Positions 1 through 6,242 of a stretch of DNA of 12,941 bases are shown here, one piece after another. The position numbers were made by a program, and so were the translations under genes. Within the stretch, counting starts at the first letter, position 1. The number at the start of each line of letters is the position of its first letter. The notes beneath the pieces are model-generated. The model had not been told where the DNA came from. It saw only the letters and a program-made list of their open reading frames with translations, and made no database searches. Source of the stretch: Thermoflexia bacterium (lineage in GTDB: Bacteria > Chloroflexota > Anaerolineae > B4-G1 > SLSP01); assembly GCA_030605705.1 (NCBI GenBank), contig JAUWHU010000582.1:1-12941 (forward strand), given 5' to 3'.

Positions 1-20
1 AGATTAGCACGGAAAAAAGT

Positions 21-142
21 AAAAAATCCGTGAAAATCCGTGTAATCTGTGGTGAAAAACTTACGTCGCGTGACACTTACCACGGCAATTCCCAGAGAGC
101 CATTTTTCTTTTTCCTTCGTGCAATTCGTGTAATTCGTGGCG
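21..142 (+). repeat. P-repeat copies, plus orientation, left of GxxExxY pseudogene
   Basis: Positions 21-53 read as tandem ATCCGTG / TAATCTGTGGT units. They are the reverse complement of 563-595 with one mismatch over 33 bases. A more decayed version (TTCGTG, CAATTCGTG, TAATTCGTGG) lies at 115-140. Together with the opposite copy they bracket the GxxExxY gene as inverted repeats. No gene is visible in 1-145. Confidence 0.75.
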
Positions 143-145
143 AGA

Positions 146-517
146 CTACTTCACCACCCGCTGCTGTTCCAGAGATCCGGTGCCAAAGTTGAGCAGGATA
201 GCCAGTCACAGCCCGGTGACGACCAGGTAGTGATGCGCCTGTGCTTCGTGCCGGGGATGCAGAGCGGAGACGGCCTTGATTTCCAGGACGATCTTGTCCT
301 CAATGACAAAGTCTGCCTCGTAATCACCGATATTCACGCCTTTGTAGGTCACCGGCAAACGCTTGAGCTGCTCAAAGTGAATACCGCGCAGGGTCAGTTC
401 GTAGGCCAGGGCCTTCTGGTAAACTGCTTCCAGGAAGCCCGGACCGAGGATGCGGTGGACTTCCATGGCTGCACCGATTATAGCATAAGTCAGGTTTTTG
501 TACAGAATCTCGGTCAC
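146..517 (-). pseudogene. GxxExxY family protein, interrupted by an in-frame TGA
   Basis: The family (PF13366, PD-(D/E)XK nuclease-like fold) has no settled function. The defining motif is GFLEAVY, with G27, E30 and Y33. It is preceded by the usual LYKNLTYAIIGAAMEVHR block and followed by ADFVIEDKIVLEIKAV. I chose GTG at 515-517 because AGGAGG sits 5 bases upstream (523-528); a longer reading frame to 646 only translates the upstream repeat. The frame meets TGA at 206-208 right after VVTGL. Beyond it the family C-terminus continues in the same frame as LAILLNFGTGSLEQQRVVK up to a TAG at 146-148. One CGA-to-TGA change would explain this. As it stands the product is 103 aa instead of about 123. 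It may be inactive, or the stop could be a sequencing error. Confidence 0.85.
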
Positions 518-540
518 GGAGACCTCCTTTTGTGCCACGA

Positions 541-653
541 ATTTTGCAACCACGGATTTGCAACCACGGATTACACGGATTTTCACGGATTTTTTGGTTT
601 TAATCTGTGTAAATCTGTGCGCAGTGTGGGCAGGTAGTGCCCACAAATCTGTG
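541..653 (-). repeat. P-repeat copy with hairpin tail
   Basis: Contains ACCACGGATTACACGG and TTTTCACGG units (563-595), preceded by a partial duplicate (CCACGGATTTGCAA). A tail follows that can form a hairpin: TGTGGGC (625-631), loop AGGTAGT, GCCCACA (639-645). The same family occurs at 5158-5445, 8062-8141 and, decayed, at 9531-9558. Confidence 0.8.
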
Positions 654-666
654 GTTTCACCTTTTG

Positions 667-1008
667 TTAGTCGCCCAACTCCTGTAATACCACGCCCAAG
701 CGCGCGATGATCCTAGAGACCGAGAGAGTCTTGATTTCTACCTGCTCTGCCGGATTTTCCAGCGGATGAAGATGCCATCCGCGAATGTTGTCCCGATCAA
801 TGCCCCAGATTCTACGTTGTCCTTCGATCAACGCAAAAGCCATTGTCCCTGTCTTTTCATTAAAGTAGAATTCCAGAAATTGATCCGCGCCCAGGGTCAG
901 ATAAGCACGACCGTTGACAATTGGACCTTCGGAGTGCAAGGCAACGTGATCAACGGCCTCTACCGTTGCCCGGGCGCGCAGGAGTTCTGACGCGAATTCC
1001 TCTACCAT
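667..1008 (-). CDS. TumE-like toxin-family protein (DUF6516)
   Basis: A 113-aa protein resembling the TumE/DUF6516 family of putative type II toxins. What I see: an N-terminal helical stretch; a core of short beta-like segments (GRAYLTLGADQFLEFYF, then GTMAFALIEGQRRIWGIDRD); and the tail NIRGWHLHPLENPAEQVEI, which matches the family's His/Pro-rich closing block. The ATG (1006-1008) overlaps the stop of the upstream gene (1002-1355) by 7 bases, the tight coupling normal for TA pairs. The biochemical activity of the family is not something I can derive here. An alternative is a small uncharacterised DUF6516 protein that is not a toxin. The family call is moderately sure. Confidence 0.6.
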   Translation of the reverse strand: MVEEFASELLRARATVEAVDHVALHSEGPIVNGRAYLTLGADQFLEFYFNEKTGTMAFALIEGQRRIWGIDRDNIRGWHLHPLENPAEQVEIKTLSVSRIIARLGVVLQELGD

Positions 1009-1355
1009 GGCGTCTTGATAGCTTCATAATGCTGCTTCAGGGTCACCGCCTGTTCCCAGTCCCAGAAATCCTTCTCGACCTCGTACGCATAGGCATCTCT
1101 TTCCAGCGTTCCTTCGGCACACTTCTCAGAGAAGGCCTCAAAAGACATGTCCCATTTCGCCTCGAAGCCCGCGATCTTCCCTTCCAACGATTCCAACTTG
1201 AGAGCCAGGTATTCAGAGAGCACCTTGCGCAGCGCGGAGTCCATATCTGGAATTTCCGTAAGCTCAGTCAACAGGACACCCAGTTGCGGCGGCAGGGAGA
1301 GACGAGACGCTGTATACGGATACCTGTGTGCAACTTCCCTGACTTTGGCTCCCAT
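1002..1355 (-). CDS. Putative antitoxin partner of the TumE-like gene
   Basis: A 117-aa mostly helical, charged protein. No named domain is recognised. The start is ATG at 1353-1355 with GAGGAG about 7 bases upstream. It is upstream of and overlaps the TumE-like gene, the position of an antitoxin. The C-terminal half shares a pattern with the gene at 8320-8610: an F-x-x-K-[WY]-x-M-x-[FY]-E-x-F-x-E block, then an acidic stretch ending in D-W (here KWDMSFEAFSEKC and EVEKDFWDWEQAV). So the window holds two members of one antitoxin-like family, one paired and one alone. An N-terminal segment may bind DNA, but I see no clear helix-turn-helix. The antitoxin role is inferred from context. Confidence 0.6.
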   Translation of the reverse strand: MGAKVREVAHRYPYTASRLSLPPQLGVLLTELTEIPDMDSALRKVLSEYLALKLESLEGKIAGFEAKWDMSFEAFSEKCAEGTLERDAYAYEVEKDFWDWEQAVTLKQHYEAIKTPW

Positions 1356-1392
1356 CTTCTGTTCTCCTCAACCATTTCTGAACTGCTGCAGT

Positions 1393-1481
1393 GTCACCCG
1401 CCGCAGCGTGTCGCGGCCATCCACGCTCACCCGCGTCTACCTGTGCGGGGCACGCAGACATGCCTGCTGCGATCCGCTCCT
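1393..1481 (-). repeat. R3: degraded copy of the sugar-dehydrogenase 3' end with hairpin insert
   Basis: On the minus strand GGAGCGGATCGCAGCAGGC is followed by a hairpin-prone stretch (TGTCTGCGTGCC, CGCACAG). A segment then translates as VDGRDTLRR, compared with VVDTRNALRR in R1/R2. It lies directly downstream of the RelE gene (stop at 1498) and upstream of the TumE antitoxin. It is more diverged than R1 and R2. Confidence 0.6.
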
Positions 1482-1497
1482 AAGTGTAAAGCTAAAA

Positions 1498-1773
1498 CTA
1501 CGGGAACTTGCGATAAATGTCATTCCGATGTCGAACTCGTCGAAACTCTATCACCTGCTCCTCAAAATCTATGCGGAGACCAACCCGGTAGCTGCCAAAA
1601 CGCAACTTGTAATAGTCCTGATACCCTTTCAGTTTCTGCACTTTACCGGCCAGGAAAGGGTCTTCTTTAATCTCTTCCCCAAAGGCCGTCTTTTCGACCC
1701 GCTCCCGCACCCCAGCCGGCAACTTGGCAAGTTCCTTGCAAAAGGTGCGTGTGTACCGCACTCGCCAGGTCAC
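1498..1773 (-). CDS. RelE/ParE family toxin
   Basis: A 91-aa RelE/ParE-superfamily protein, the usual length. Visible family features: the N-terminal RVRYTRTFCKELAKLP helix; the basic centre LAGKVQKLKGYQDYYKLRFG; the signature SYRVGLRID strand; and the closing RRVRHRNDIYRKF segment that carries the Arg/His residues used by RelE-type mRNA interferases. ParE members instead target gyrase, and sequence alone does not separate the two here. The start is GTG (1771-1773), overlapping the TGA of the upstream antitoxin as GTGA, so translation is coupled. It is paired with the gene at 1770-2069. Confidence 0.85.
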   Translation of the reverse strand: MTWRVRYTRTFCKELAKLPAGVRERVEKTAFGEEIKEDPFLAGKVQKLKGYQDYYKLRFGSYRVGLRIDFEEQVIEFRRVRHRNDIYRKFP

Positions 1774-2069
1774 TCGCTTACCTCCGCCAGATAGCTTTGA
1801 TAGGCTTCCCGTCCCTTCTGGCCTTCAAGCCACTCATCACTTTCTACTTCTTCAATCATTTGGCCCAGCACATAGTCCTCGATAAACTCCAGCAAAGTGT
1901 CAGGAGTCGTAGCTAACATCCGGGCCAGTGTAAAGACCGAGATACGCCACTGGTCATCCAACCTGATGACACCTTCAATGCGCTCTCGCTTCACGAGTTC
2001 TAGAAGTGTCGCTGACTCGGTTCCTAGTATCTCCGCTGATGACTTGAGATCCATCGCTAATCGGATCAT
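1770..2069 (-). CDS. Antitoxin paired with RelE/ParE toxin, HTH-like
   Basis: A 99-aa acidic protein placed immediately upstream of the RelE/ParE toxin with a 4-base overlap. I chose ATG at 2067-2069 because GAGG sits 8 bases upstream; the frame is open further but has no better signal. Residues about 10-50 (SSAEILGTESATLLELVKRE, then GVIRLDDQWRISVFTLARML) look like an excisionase/MerR-type winged helix with its 'DDQWRI' wing. This would be the DNA-binding and autoregulatory half. The acidic C-terminus (IEEVESDEWLEGQ) would be the toxin-neutralising tail. The role follows from position and architecture. Confidence 0.75.
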   Translation of the reverse strand: MIRLAMDLKSSAEILGTESATLLELVKRERIEGVIRLDDQWRISVFTLARMLATTPDTLLEFIEDYVLGQMIEEVESDEWLEGQKGREAYQSYLAEVSE

Positions 2070-2119
2070 TTTGCACCTCACTTCCACAACTTTAGAACTG
2101 CTACCATACATTCTGTCGC

Positions 2120-2545
2120 CTATCCATCCCCGCATAGAATTACTCTACAAGATTTGCGTCGCCCTGTACGACCGCAGGCACTCAGGACTTCGTATGCGAG
2201 AATTATGATTCGCCATTTGCACATTTGCGGACTTGCCACGTTACGCGTGTCCACGATTAACCGTGCCTGCTGCGCGATTTGTTCCCAATTATATATCGAA
2301 TGATCCGTCACAACAAGCACACAATCCGCCGCTTGCAGCGCCGCGTCCAGGTCGAGAACGCACGTCATTGTCAGGCCATCGTGGTTGAAAGCTGGCACAT
2401 AAGGATCGTGGTAAGATACGCGCGCGCCTTTCTCCTGCAGAAGGTGAATTATATCAAGAGCCGGGGACTCGCGTAAGTCGCCGATGTCTTTCTTGTAGGC
2501 GACACCCAATACTAATATCGCGCTACCTTTCAGTGGTTTCTCCAC
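2120..2545 (-). pseudogene. C-terminal fragment of UDP-sugar dehydrogenase
   Basis: The reading frame encodes only the C-terminal UDP-binding domain of the UDP-glucose/GDP-mannose dehydrogenase family (PF03720). KPLKGSAILVLGVAYKKDI is followed by DLRESPALDIIHLL, RVSYHDPYVP, and finally WEQIAQQARLIVDTRNV. The best match by motif is the UDP-N-acetyl-glucosamine/mannosamine 6-dehydrogenase type (WbpA/WecC). The NAD-binding domain and the catalytic Cys region are missing, with a stop just upstream of the GTG. The family end is near 2232. The frame then runs on for about 37 codons through a CATTTGC-type repeat (2212-2231), so the tail is unrelated. The N-terminal piece lies at 7865-8045. Non-functional as it stands. 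Confidence 0.85.
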
Positions 2546-2662
2546 TCAAGTTCAAGCCGAGTGTTTCCATTGTCTCTCTTGCCATCGCGCCACCGCGCCA
2601 AACGCGGATGGGGAAAATACGGAAACTCTCTTCCCGTTGGACAGCACCTCTTACCCCCCGCC

Positions 2663-3070
2663 CTATGCTGACTGAGCAAATGTTTCAATGCTAGACTGGA
2701 CTTTCTGGTAAACGTCCTGCGCAAAATGGTAAAAAGCCGTCGCCTCCTCCGGCAGGGGCTTGCCATCTGGCAACAGCCCCATTTCGCCTGGGTAGCGGAC
2801 TGCGATGTAAACAGCCTCCAGTCGGTCTAATGTGTCCAGATCAGCAATGACGGGATAATGAGCTCTAACGAGTTCATAAAGCCGAATCAGGCTAGGGGTT
2901 CTGACCAAGTCCAGGTGCAATTCCTCAATGGCGGCTTTCAATGTCTTTTCCACCGCTTGTTGCGCGTGGAAAGCCGCCACATTAGTCAAATCGTCCCGAG
3001 CCAGCAATAAATCAGCGGCGGCCAAATCATCCGCAGCTCTGACCAGCCATTCACGCGTGATCGCTTTCAT
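2663..3070 (-). CDS. HEPN domain protein (toxin partner of MNT)
   Basis: A 135-aa all-helical HEPN protein (PF05168 type). Recognisable parts: WLVRAADDLAAADLLL at the N-terminus; FHAQQAVEKTLKAAIEE (residues 34-50), the family's conserved 'QQAVEK.LKA' helix; and AVRYPGEMG around residue 92. There is an Arg but no His in the R-x4-6-H spacing seen in ribonuclease HEPNs, so either the active site is organised differently or RNase activity is weak. The ATG overlaps the MNT gene's end by 20 bases. Order here is MNT then HEPN. In such pairs the nucleotidyltransferase modifies and silences the HEPN toxin. Confidence 0.85.
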   Translation of the reverse strand: MKAITREWLVRAADDLAAADLLLARDDLTNVAAFHAQQAVEKTLKAAIEELHLDLVRTPSLIRLYELVRAHYPVIADLDTLDRLEAVYIAVRYPGEMGLLPDGKPLPEEATAFYHFAQDVYQKVQSSIETFAQSA

Positions 3071-3404
3071 AGAGCACCACCCCTTCCTGAAGAATTTCCT
3101 CAGCGAACAGACTATTCATTGCTATGAATTTGGCGTGCATCGGTCGCGTGTGGACGATCAAATCCACCGGCGTTTCCTGTCTAATAGCTCTAAGCAATCT
3201 GGCAACCTGTAGATAGAGGGCCTCCTTTTCCCGGTAAGTACGCGGGAGGATGTCGCTCTGGAGGACAACGAGCAAATCAAGATCGCTTTCCTCGGTCGCC
3301 GCGCCGCGCGCCTGACTGCCGAACAGGATCACCTTGAGTGGATCAAGGGGTTTCAGGCAAGTGATAATCTCTGAAATACGGTGTTCCGTAATATCGAGTG
3401 TCAT
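3051..3404 (-). CDS. MNT-type nucleotidyltransferase (antitoxin)
   Basis: A 117-aa minimal nucleotidyltransferase. The catalytic signature GS-x10-D-x-D is complete (GS at residues 29-30, D41 and D43, in LFGSQARGAATEESDLDLL). A third acidic residue is in PVDLIVHT (D81). In MNT/HEPN systems this enzyme transfers AMP to the HEPN toxin. I placed the start at ATG 3402-3404, with GAGG about 10 bases upstream; the frame continues upstream without family similarity. It is followed by the HEPN gene with a 20-base overlap, so they are co-translated. Confidence 0.85.
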   Translation of the reverse strand: MTLDITEHRISEIITCLKPLDPLKVILFGSQARGAATEESDLDLLVVLQSDILPRTYREKEALYLQVARLLRAIRQETPVDLIVHTRPMHAKFIAMNSLFAEEILQEGVVLYESDHA

Positions 3405-3519
3405 TCCAATTTCCTCACTTACTCTCTTCGCGCCAGACTGCCACGCAGCAGCGCAGGAGAAACTCGGCACTTTGGTATAGTTTTTCACCTGCGAACATCT
3501 CTTACCACTACCTCTAATC

Positions 3520-3972
3520 CTACCGCACTCCCTCGCCAGCGCGCCTACGCAACTCATCCAGCGACTCTCGTAACGCTGGTAATTTACCTTCATGCCAGGC
3601 ACGCAGCAGAACGCCCAAAACGCCTGTTACTTTCAGCCCCGGCGATTTGGCAACCCTCCGCCCCTCTCGTTCGTCCAACAGCGTCCATTCCGCTTGCAGC
3701 TGCAGGGCCAAAGCGCTGGCCTCCGACTCTCCTTGATCCAGTTCACGCGGGAGGACTTGCACCAACGCTCGATTTTTTACAGCAGTAACTCGAATCCATC
3801 CGGCAGATACCGCCTCTCTCACTGCTGGGGAACCAGGCAGGTTTTCCTCGACACGCAATTCATCCCCAACAGCCGCAGGAATCGCTACCTCCCCAAATTG
3901 CTCGTGCAACAGGGAAAGATGACCGGTAAGCGCCAGGTTCAAAATAGGCGAAGTATTACTCACTATGGGCAT
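3520..3972 (-). CDS. DUF3368 PIN-like toxin
   Basis: A 150-aa DUF3368 (PF11848) protein, a PIN-fold branch found as the toxin partner of UPF0175. It opens with the typical IVSNTSPILNL, where Asn stands where many PIN nucleases have Asp. ELDQGESEASALALQL carries the central acidic pair, LLDEREGRRVA the next acidic cluster, and VTGVLGVLLRAWHEGKL the closing helix. The start is ATG 3970-3972 (MPIVSN), inside the end of the UPF0175 gene (17-base overlap). It probably acts as an RNase by fold; this family member is untested as far as I know. Confidence 0.85.
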   Translation of the reverse strand: MPIVSNTSPILNLALTGHLSLLHEQFGEVAIPAAVGDELRVEENLPGSPAVREAVSAGWIRVTAVKNRALVQVLPRELDQGESEASALALQLQAEWTLLDEREGRRVAKSPGLKVTGVLGVLLRAWHEGKLPALRESLDELRRRAGEGVR

Positions 3973-4210
3973 AAGCCAAATCATCCGCTAGCTCTTCCCG
4001 AGTGTAGTGGCGCAGAATACCTCGCTTCCCCAGCAGCCGGCCAAATTCGTACTTATCCATCCCGGCCAGTTCCCGCGCCTTGCCAAATGAGAGCAACGAC
4101 TGATTGTATAATGTAATCGCCAACTCCACTTGCAGTTCCGGTAGCATGCGCTCCTCAGGCAAGCGGATGGCCTGGGTCACGGAATTGGGAATATGTAATT
4201 GTAGACTCAT
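3956..4210 (-). CDS. UPF0175 family antitoxin
   Basis: An 84-aa UPF0175 (PF03683) protein. The block VELAITLYNQSLLSFGKARE, then LAGMDKYEFGRLLGKRGILRHYTREELADDL, is the family hallmark: a helix-turn-helix-like DNA-binding region followed by a toxin-binding tail. The start is ATG 4208-4210 with GAGGTGAG upstream. The 3' end overlaps the DUF3368 toxin, the standard order for this pair. R1 lies 126 bases upstream. Confidence 0.88.
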   Translation of the reverse strand: MSLQLHIPNSVTQAIRLPEERMLPELQVELAITLYNQSLLSFGKARELAGMDKYEFGRLLGKRGILRHYTREELADDLAYAHSE

Positions 4211-4281
4211 GGTCTCACCTCATTACAACTCAAATACATCCACGACCTGGTAGCAAGAAATCGCGAGATATGGAGGACGTA

Positions 4282-4326
4282 GTGGCGACTTCAGTCACGC
4301 TGGTCTTGTTTGAACGACTAAAGTCT
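4282..4326. repeat. Decayed GCGACTTCAGTC hairpin element
   Basis: Contains GTGGCGACTTCAGTCAC, an imperfect palindrome, and GACTAAAGTC, a second small palindrome. GCGACTTCAGTC is also the end of the hairpin cluster at 6911-7003, so this is probably a remnant of the same repeat. Confidence 0.45.
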
Positions 4327-4335
4327 GAACTGACG

Positions 4336-4461
4336 AGCAAAATTGCCCATGTCCAGTTCCAATAATCGCCAGGCTTCACGTCAACGGCGCAGAGCATTGC
4401 GCGTGTCCACGACTAACTGCGCGTGGCACGCGGACAGGCCTGCTGCGCGATCTGCTCCCCT
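4336..4461 (-). repeat. R1: 126-bp repeat carrying the sugar-dehydrogenase 3' end
   Basis: Same length as R2 (5512-5637) with two differences by eye. Read on the minus strand it starts GGAGCAGATCGCGCAGCAGG (EQIAQQA). A hairpin-prone insert of about 17 bases follows, then a frame reading QLVVDTRNALRR and stop, i.e. the end of the sugar dehydrogenase family. About 50 bases of 3' flank complete it. It starts 8 bases past the stop of the HicA gene at 4469. Confidence 0.85.
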
Positions 4462-4468
4462 CATAAAA

Positions 4469-4702
4469 CTAAACCTGCCTTAGCAGATCGAAATACTTCT
4501 CGCGTGCCATACCGGCCGTCCTCATATTATTCTTGATGATTTCGACATCAATCTCATTGTATTCCGGTATAACCACCGCCCGCTTGGCCCCTGGGCAGAT
4601 CAGGATGTGGTGGGAGCCTTTCTTGCGCTTGTATGTGCAGCCGTACAGTTCAAACACTCGCCGCAAGGTTTTCCAGTCAACAGGAGTAATGCGCGGCATC
4701 AC
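4469..4702 (-). CDS. hicA: HicA-type toxin (mRNA interferase)
   Basis: A 76-77-aa HicA/YcfA-family protein with a double-stranded RNA-binding-like fold. The catalytic His lies in KKGSHHILI, and the closing part IIKNNMRTAGMAREKYFDLL is the family's last helix pair. HicA toxins cleave mRNA. The start is either GTG 4700-4702 or the adjacent ATG 4697-4699; both overlap the stop of the upstream hicB (4699-4701). Pairing with a HicB-like antitoxin upstream is the less common hicB-hicA order. Confidence 0.85.
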   Translation of the reverse strand: MMPRITPVDWKTLRRVFELYGCTYKRKKGSHHILICPGAKRAVVIPEYNEIDVEIIKNNMRTAGMAREKYFDLLRQV

Positions 4703-4971
4703 ACCACCTGCAAGGCTGTTCTTTCAAAGCCTACCATCTCCAACTGCGGCGTAAAAGAGCCTTTCTCGTGGACATAGCTACATTCCAATAAATAATCTTC
4801 CAAGGTACCCAAACTTGCCATCTCCTCAAATTGTATCCGGATCACCTCTAAGAGATTGCGCCTGGCTTCTTCGGACGATGTCCCCTGCGAGACAAAATCC
4901 AGTTCAGGACACTTGGAGATAAACCAGCGTCCCTTTTGCCAGGTCTCGATTGTGATTTTTAATTGCATCAT
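4699..4971 (-). CDS. hicB: HicB-like antitoxin
   Basis: A 90-aa protein with the HicB N-terminal fold: ITIETWQKGRWFISKCPELDFVSQGTS, then SSEEARRNLLEVIRIQFEEM. It lacks a recognisable DNA-binding domain at the C-terminus. Two ATGs are adjacent (4969-4971 and 4966-4968). AAGGAG (4975-4980) gives better spacing to the second. The start follows the end of repeat X2 directly, and the stop overlaps the hicA start. It would neutralise the downstream HicA. Confidence 0.8.
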   Translation of the reverse strand: MMQLKITIETWQKGRWFISKCPELDFVSQGTSSEEARRNLLEVIRIQFEEMASLGTLEDYLLECSYVHEKGSFTPQLEMVGFERTALQVV

Positions 4972-4980
4972 CCTCTCCTT

Positions 4981-5159
4981 AAACTGTTTTCCGCTGCACG
5001 TGCCAGTTGATCTCCAACCACTCCGGACGCGCCTCCAGCACGGTTAACACATCGCGCCAGGAGAAACACTGTCATATCCATGAGGCCGTCGCGCAAGGCC
5101 AACATCCCGGCGTTGCCCATCACGATGCTCGCCAATGACGGGGCACACAGCAACAGCAA
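4981..5159 (-). repeat. X2: copy of an unidentified coding-like element
   Basis: Minus-strand reading shows LASIVMGNAGMLALRDGLM. After a frame change it reads FSWRDVLTVLEARPEWLEIN, then WHVQRKTV and stop. The same order occurs in X1 (6243-6458). It appears to be a decayed gene fragment duplicated in front of both HicBA modules. I do not recognise the family. Confidence 0.65.
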
Positions 5160-5445
5160 AACCACGGATTTGCAACCACGGATTACACGGATTTTCACGG
5201 ATTTTTTGCTCTTGATCAGTGTAAATCTGTGCGTAGTGTGGGCGGGCAGTACACACGAATCTGTGATCAGGTATTTTACCACGGATTACACGGATTTTCA
5301 CGGATTTTTTTATCTGTGCGCAGTGTGGGCAGGCAGTACACACGAATCTGTGGTCAGGTATTTTACCACGGATTACACGGATTTTCACGGATTTTTTTAT
5401 CTGTGCGTAGTGTGAGCAGGCAGTGCTCACCAATCTGTGGTTCAT
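5158..5445 (-). repeat. Three tandem P-repeat units
   Basis: Units begin CCACGGATTACACGG at 5176, 5279 and 5366. The first is 103 bp and the second 87 bp; the third ends near 5445. Each holds the CACGGAT repeats, a T-run, TCTGTGCG and a GTGTG/GGCAGT hairpin segment. In the last unit the hairpin is GTGAGC (5412-5417) / GCTCAC (5425-5430). The long open frame through this array is a by-product of the repeats. The bases from 5446 to R2 show nothing recognisable. Confidence 0.85.
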
Positions 5446-5511
5446 TTTCTTGAAGCCCAAATCCTTGCTTTTTGTGCCAGGATTTGATTGATGAGGTACT
5501 AAAGAACCACA

Positions 5512-5637
5512 AGCAAAATTGCCCATGTCCAGTTCCAATAATCGCCAGACTTTACGTCAACGGCGCAGAGCATTGCGCGTGTCCACGACTAACTGCGCGT
5601 GGCACGCGGACAGGCCTGCTGCGCGATCTGCTCCCCT
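5512..5637 (-). repeat. R2: second 126-bp copy of the sugar-dehydrogenase 3' end
   Basis: Two substitutions from R1. Minus-strand reading again gives EQIAQQA, the hairpin-prone insert, then QLVVDTRNALRR and stop. It lies 100 bases downstream of the second hicA (stop at 5738). The stretch 5638-5737 between them holds no gene that I can support. Confidence 0.85.
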
Positions 5638-5737
5638 GGGCCAGGGCCAGACAGCGCGCATCAGGTGCCCGGTACCCTTATGGACATTGGCGTCGGCACA
5701 GATGAGCAGGTTTAGCAACCACAGTGCCGCTCGAATG

Positions 5738-5962
5738 CTAGAGCAATTCCAGGAATTCATCCCTGGAAACCTCAATGTCCCGCAGAATACTGCGGAGGAG
5801 ACCCCGTCCCAAATCCTCCCCGCGATGCACAGGGACGACTGTCGCCCGCCCGTCGGGATGCCGATAAAAGATATGACTGCCTTTCTGCCGAAGCGGTTCA
5901 AAGCCTAATTTTTCCAGCACACGGCATACCTGGCGGGCCGCTAGGGCCGGCAGTCTGCTCAT
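5738..5962 (-). CDS. hicA: HicA-type toxin (mRNA interferase)
   Basis: A 74-aa HicA/YcfA-family protein, full length for the family. The hallmark QKGSHIFYRHPDGRATVVPVH contains the catalytic His of GSH and the conserved HPDGR and VPVH turns. It is followed by DLGRGLLRSILRDIEVSRDE. This is a canonical HicA, clearly different from the one at 4469. The start ATG (5960-5962) overlaps the hicB stop as ATGA. Its partner is 5959-6183. Confidence 0.92.
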   Translation of the reverse strand: MSRLPALAARQVCRVLEKLGFEPLRQKGSHIFYRHPDGRATVVPVHRGEDLGRGLLRSILRDIEVSRDEFLELL

Positions 5963-6183
5963 ACTGCAACCTCCATCTGCTGCACGCCCACGAATTGCAT
6001 AGCAGGGGCTACATCTTTAACCTCCACTTCCAGGCATAGTTCAATCGCTTCCCGAACGCGGGGGAGTAATTCCTCCAAGCTTTGTGCCTGAGTGTGGCAT
6101 CCTTTCAATGCGGGCACTGTTGCCACGTATACTCCATCCTCGTCTTGTTCGATCAAGGTAAGAAAACGATAAGGATGTTGCAT
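5959..6183 (-). CDS. hicB: HicB antitoxin (short form)
   Basis: A 74-aa type II HicB-like protein with the partial RNase H-like fold: FLTLIEQDEDGVYVATVPALKG, then CHTQAQSLEELLPRVREAIELCLE. The pattern D-E-D-G-x-Y-V-A-x-V-P-x-L-x-G-C is diagnostic. There is no C-terminal DNA-binding extension. AGGAGG is present about 9 bases before the ATG (6181-6183). It sits upstream of and overlaps hicA, so it is made first. Confidence 0.92.
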   Translation of the reverse strand: MQHPYRFLTLIEQDEDGVYVATVPALKGCHTQAQSLEELLPRVREAIELCLEVEVKDVAPAMQFVGVQQMEVAV

Positions 6184-6242
6184 CTCACATCACCTCCTGT
6201 ATAGCGCAAAACTCTTAGAGCCTATCATTTTTCTCAATCGTG

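Noticed and set aside
921..1794. Long plus-strand frames opposite the TumE and RelE modules
   Set aside because: They are antisense shadows of well-supported minus-strand genes with family motifs and ribosome binding sites.
5176..5445. CRISPR or promoter array with 87-103-bp period
   Set aside because: The whole unit is repeated, not a short repeat with unique spacers.
5044..5538. 164-codon minus-strand open frame with repeated peptide (KKSVKIRVIRGK)
   Set aside because: It is a translation of the P-repeat array and parts of X2 and R2. The repeated peptide changes frame with the unit length and there is no ribosome binding site.
1393..5637. Integron cassette array with attC sites
   Set aside because: R elements sit between modules, but they are derived from a gene 3' end, lack recognisable attC core boxes, and no integrase is in the window.
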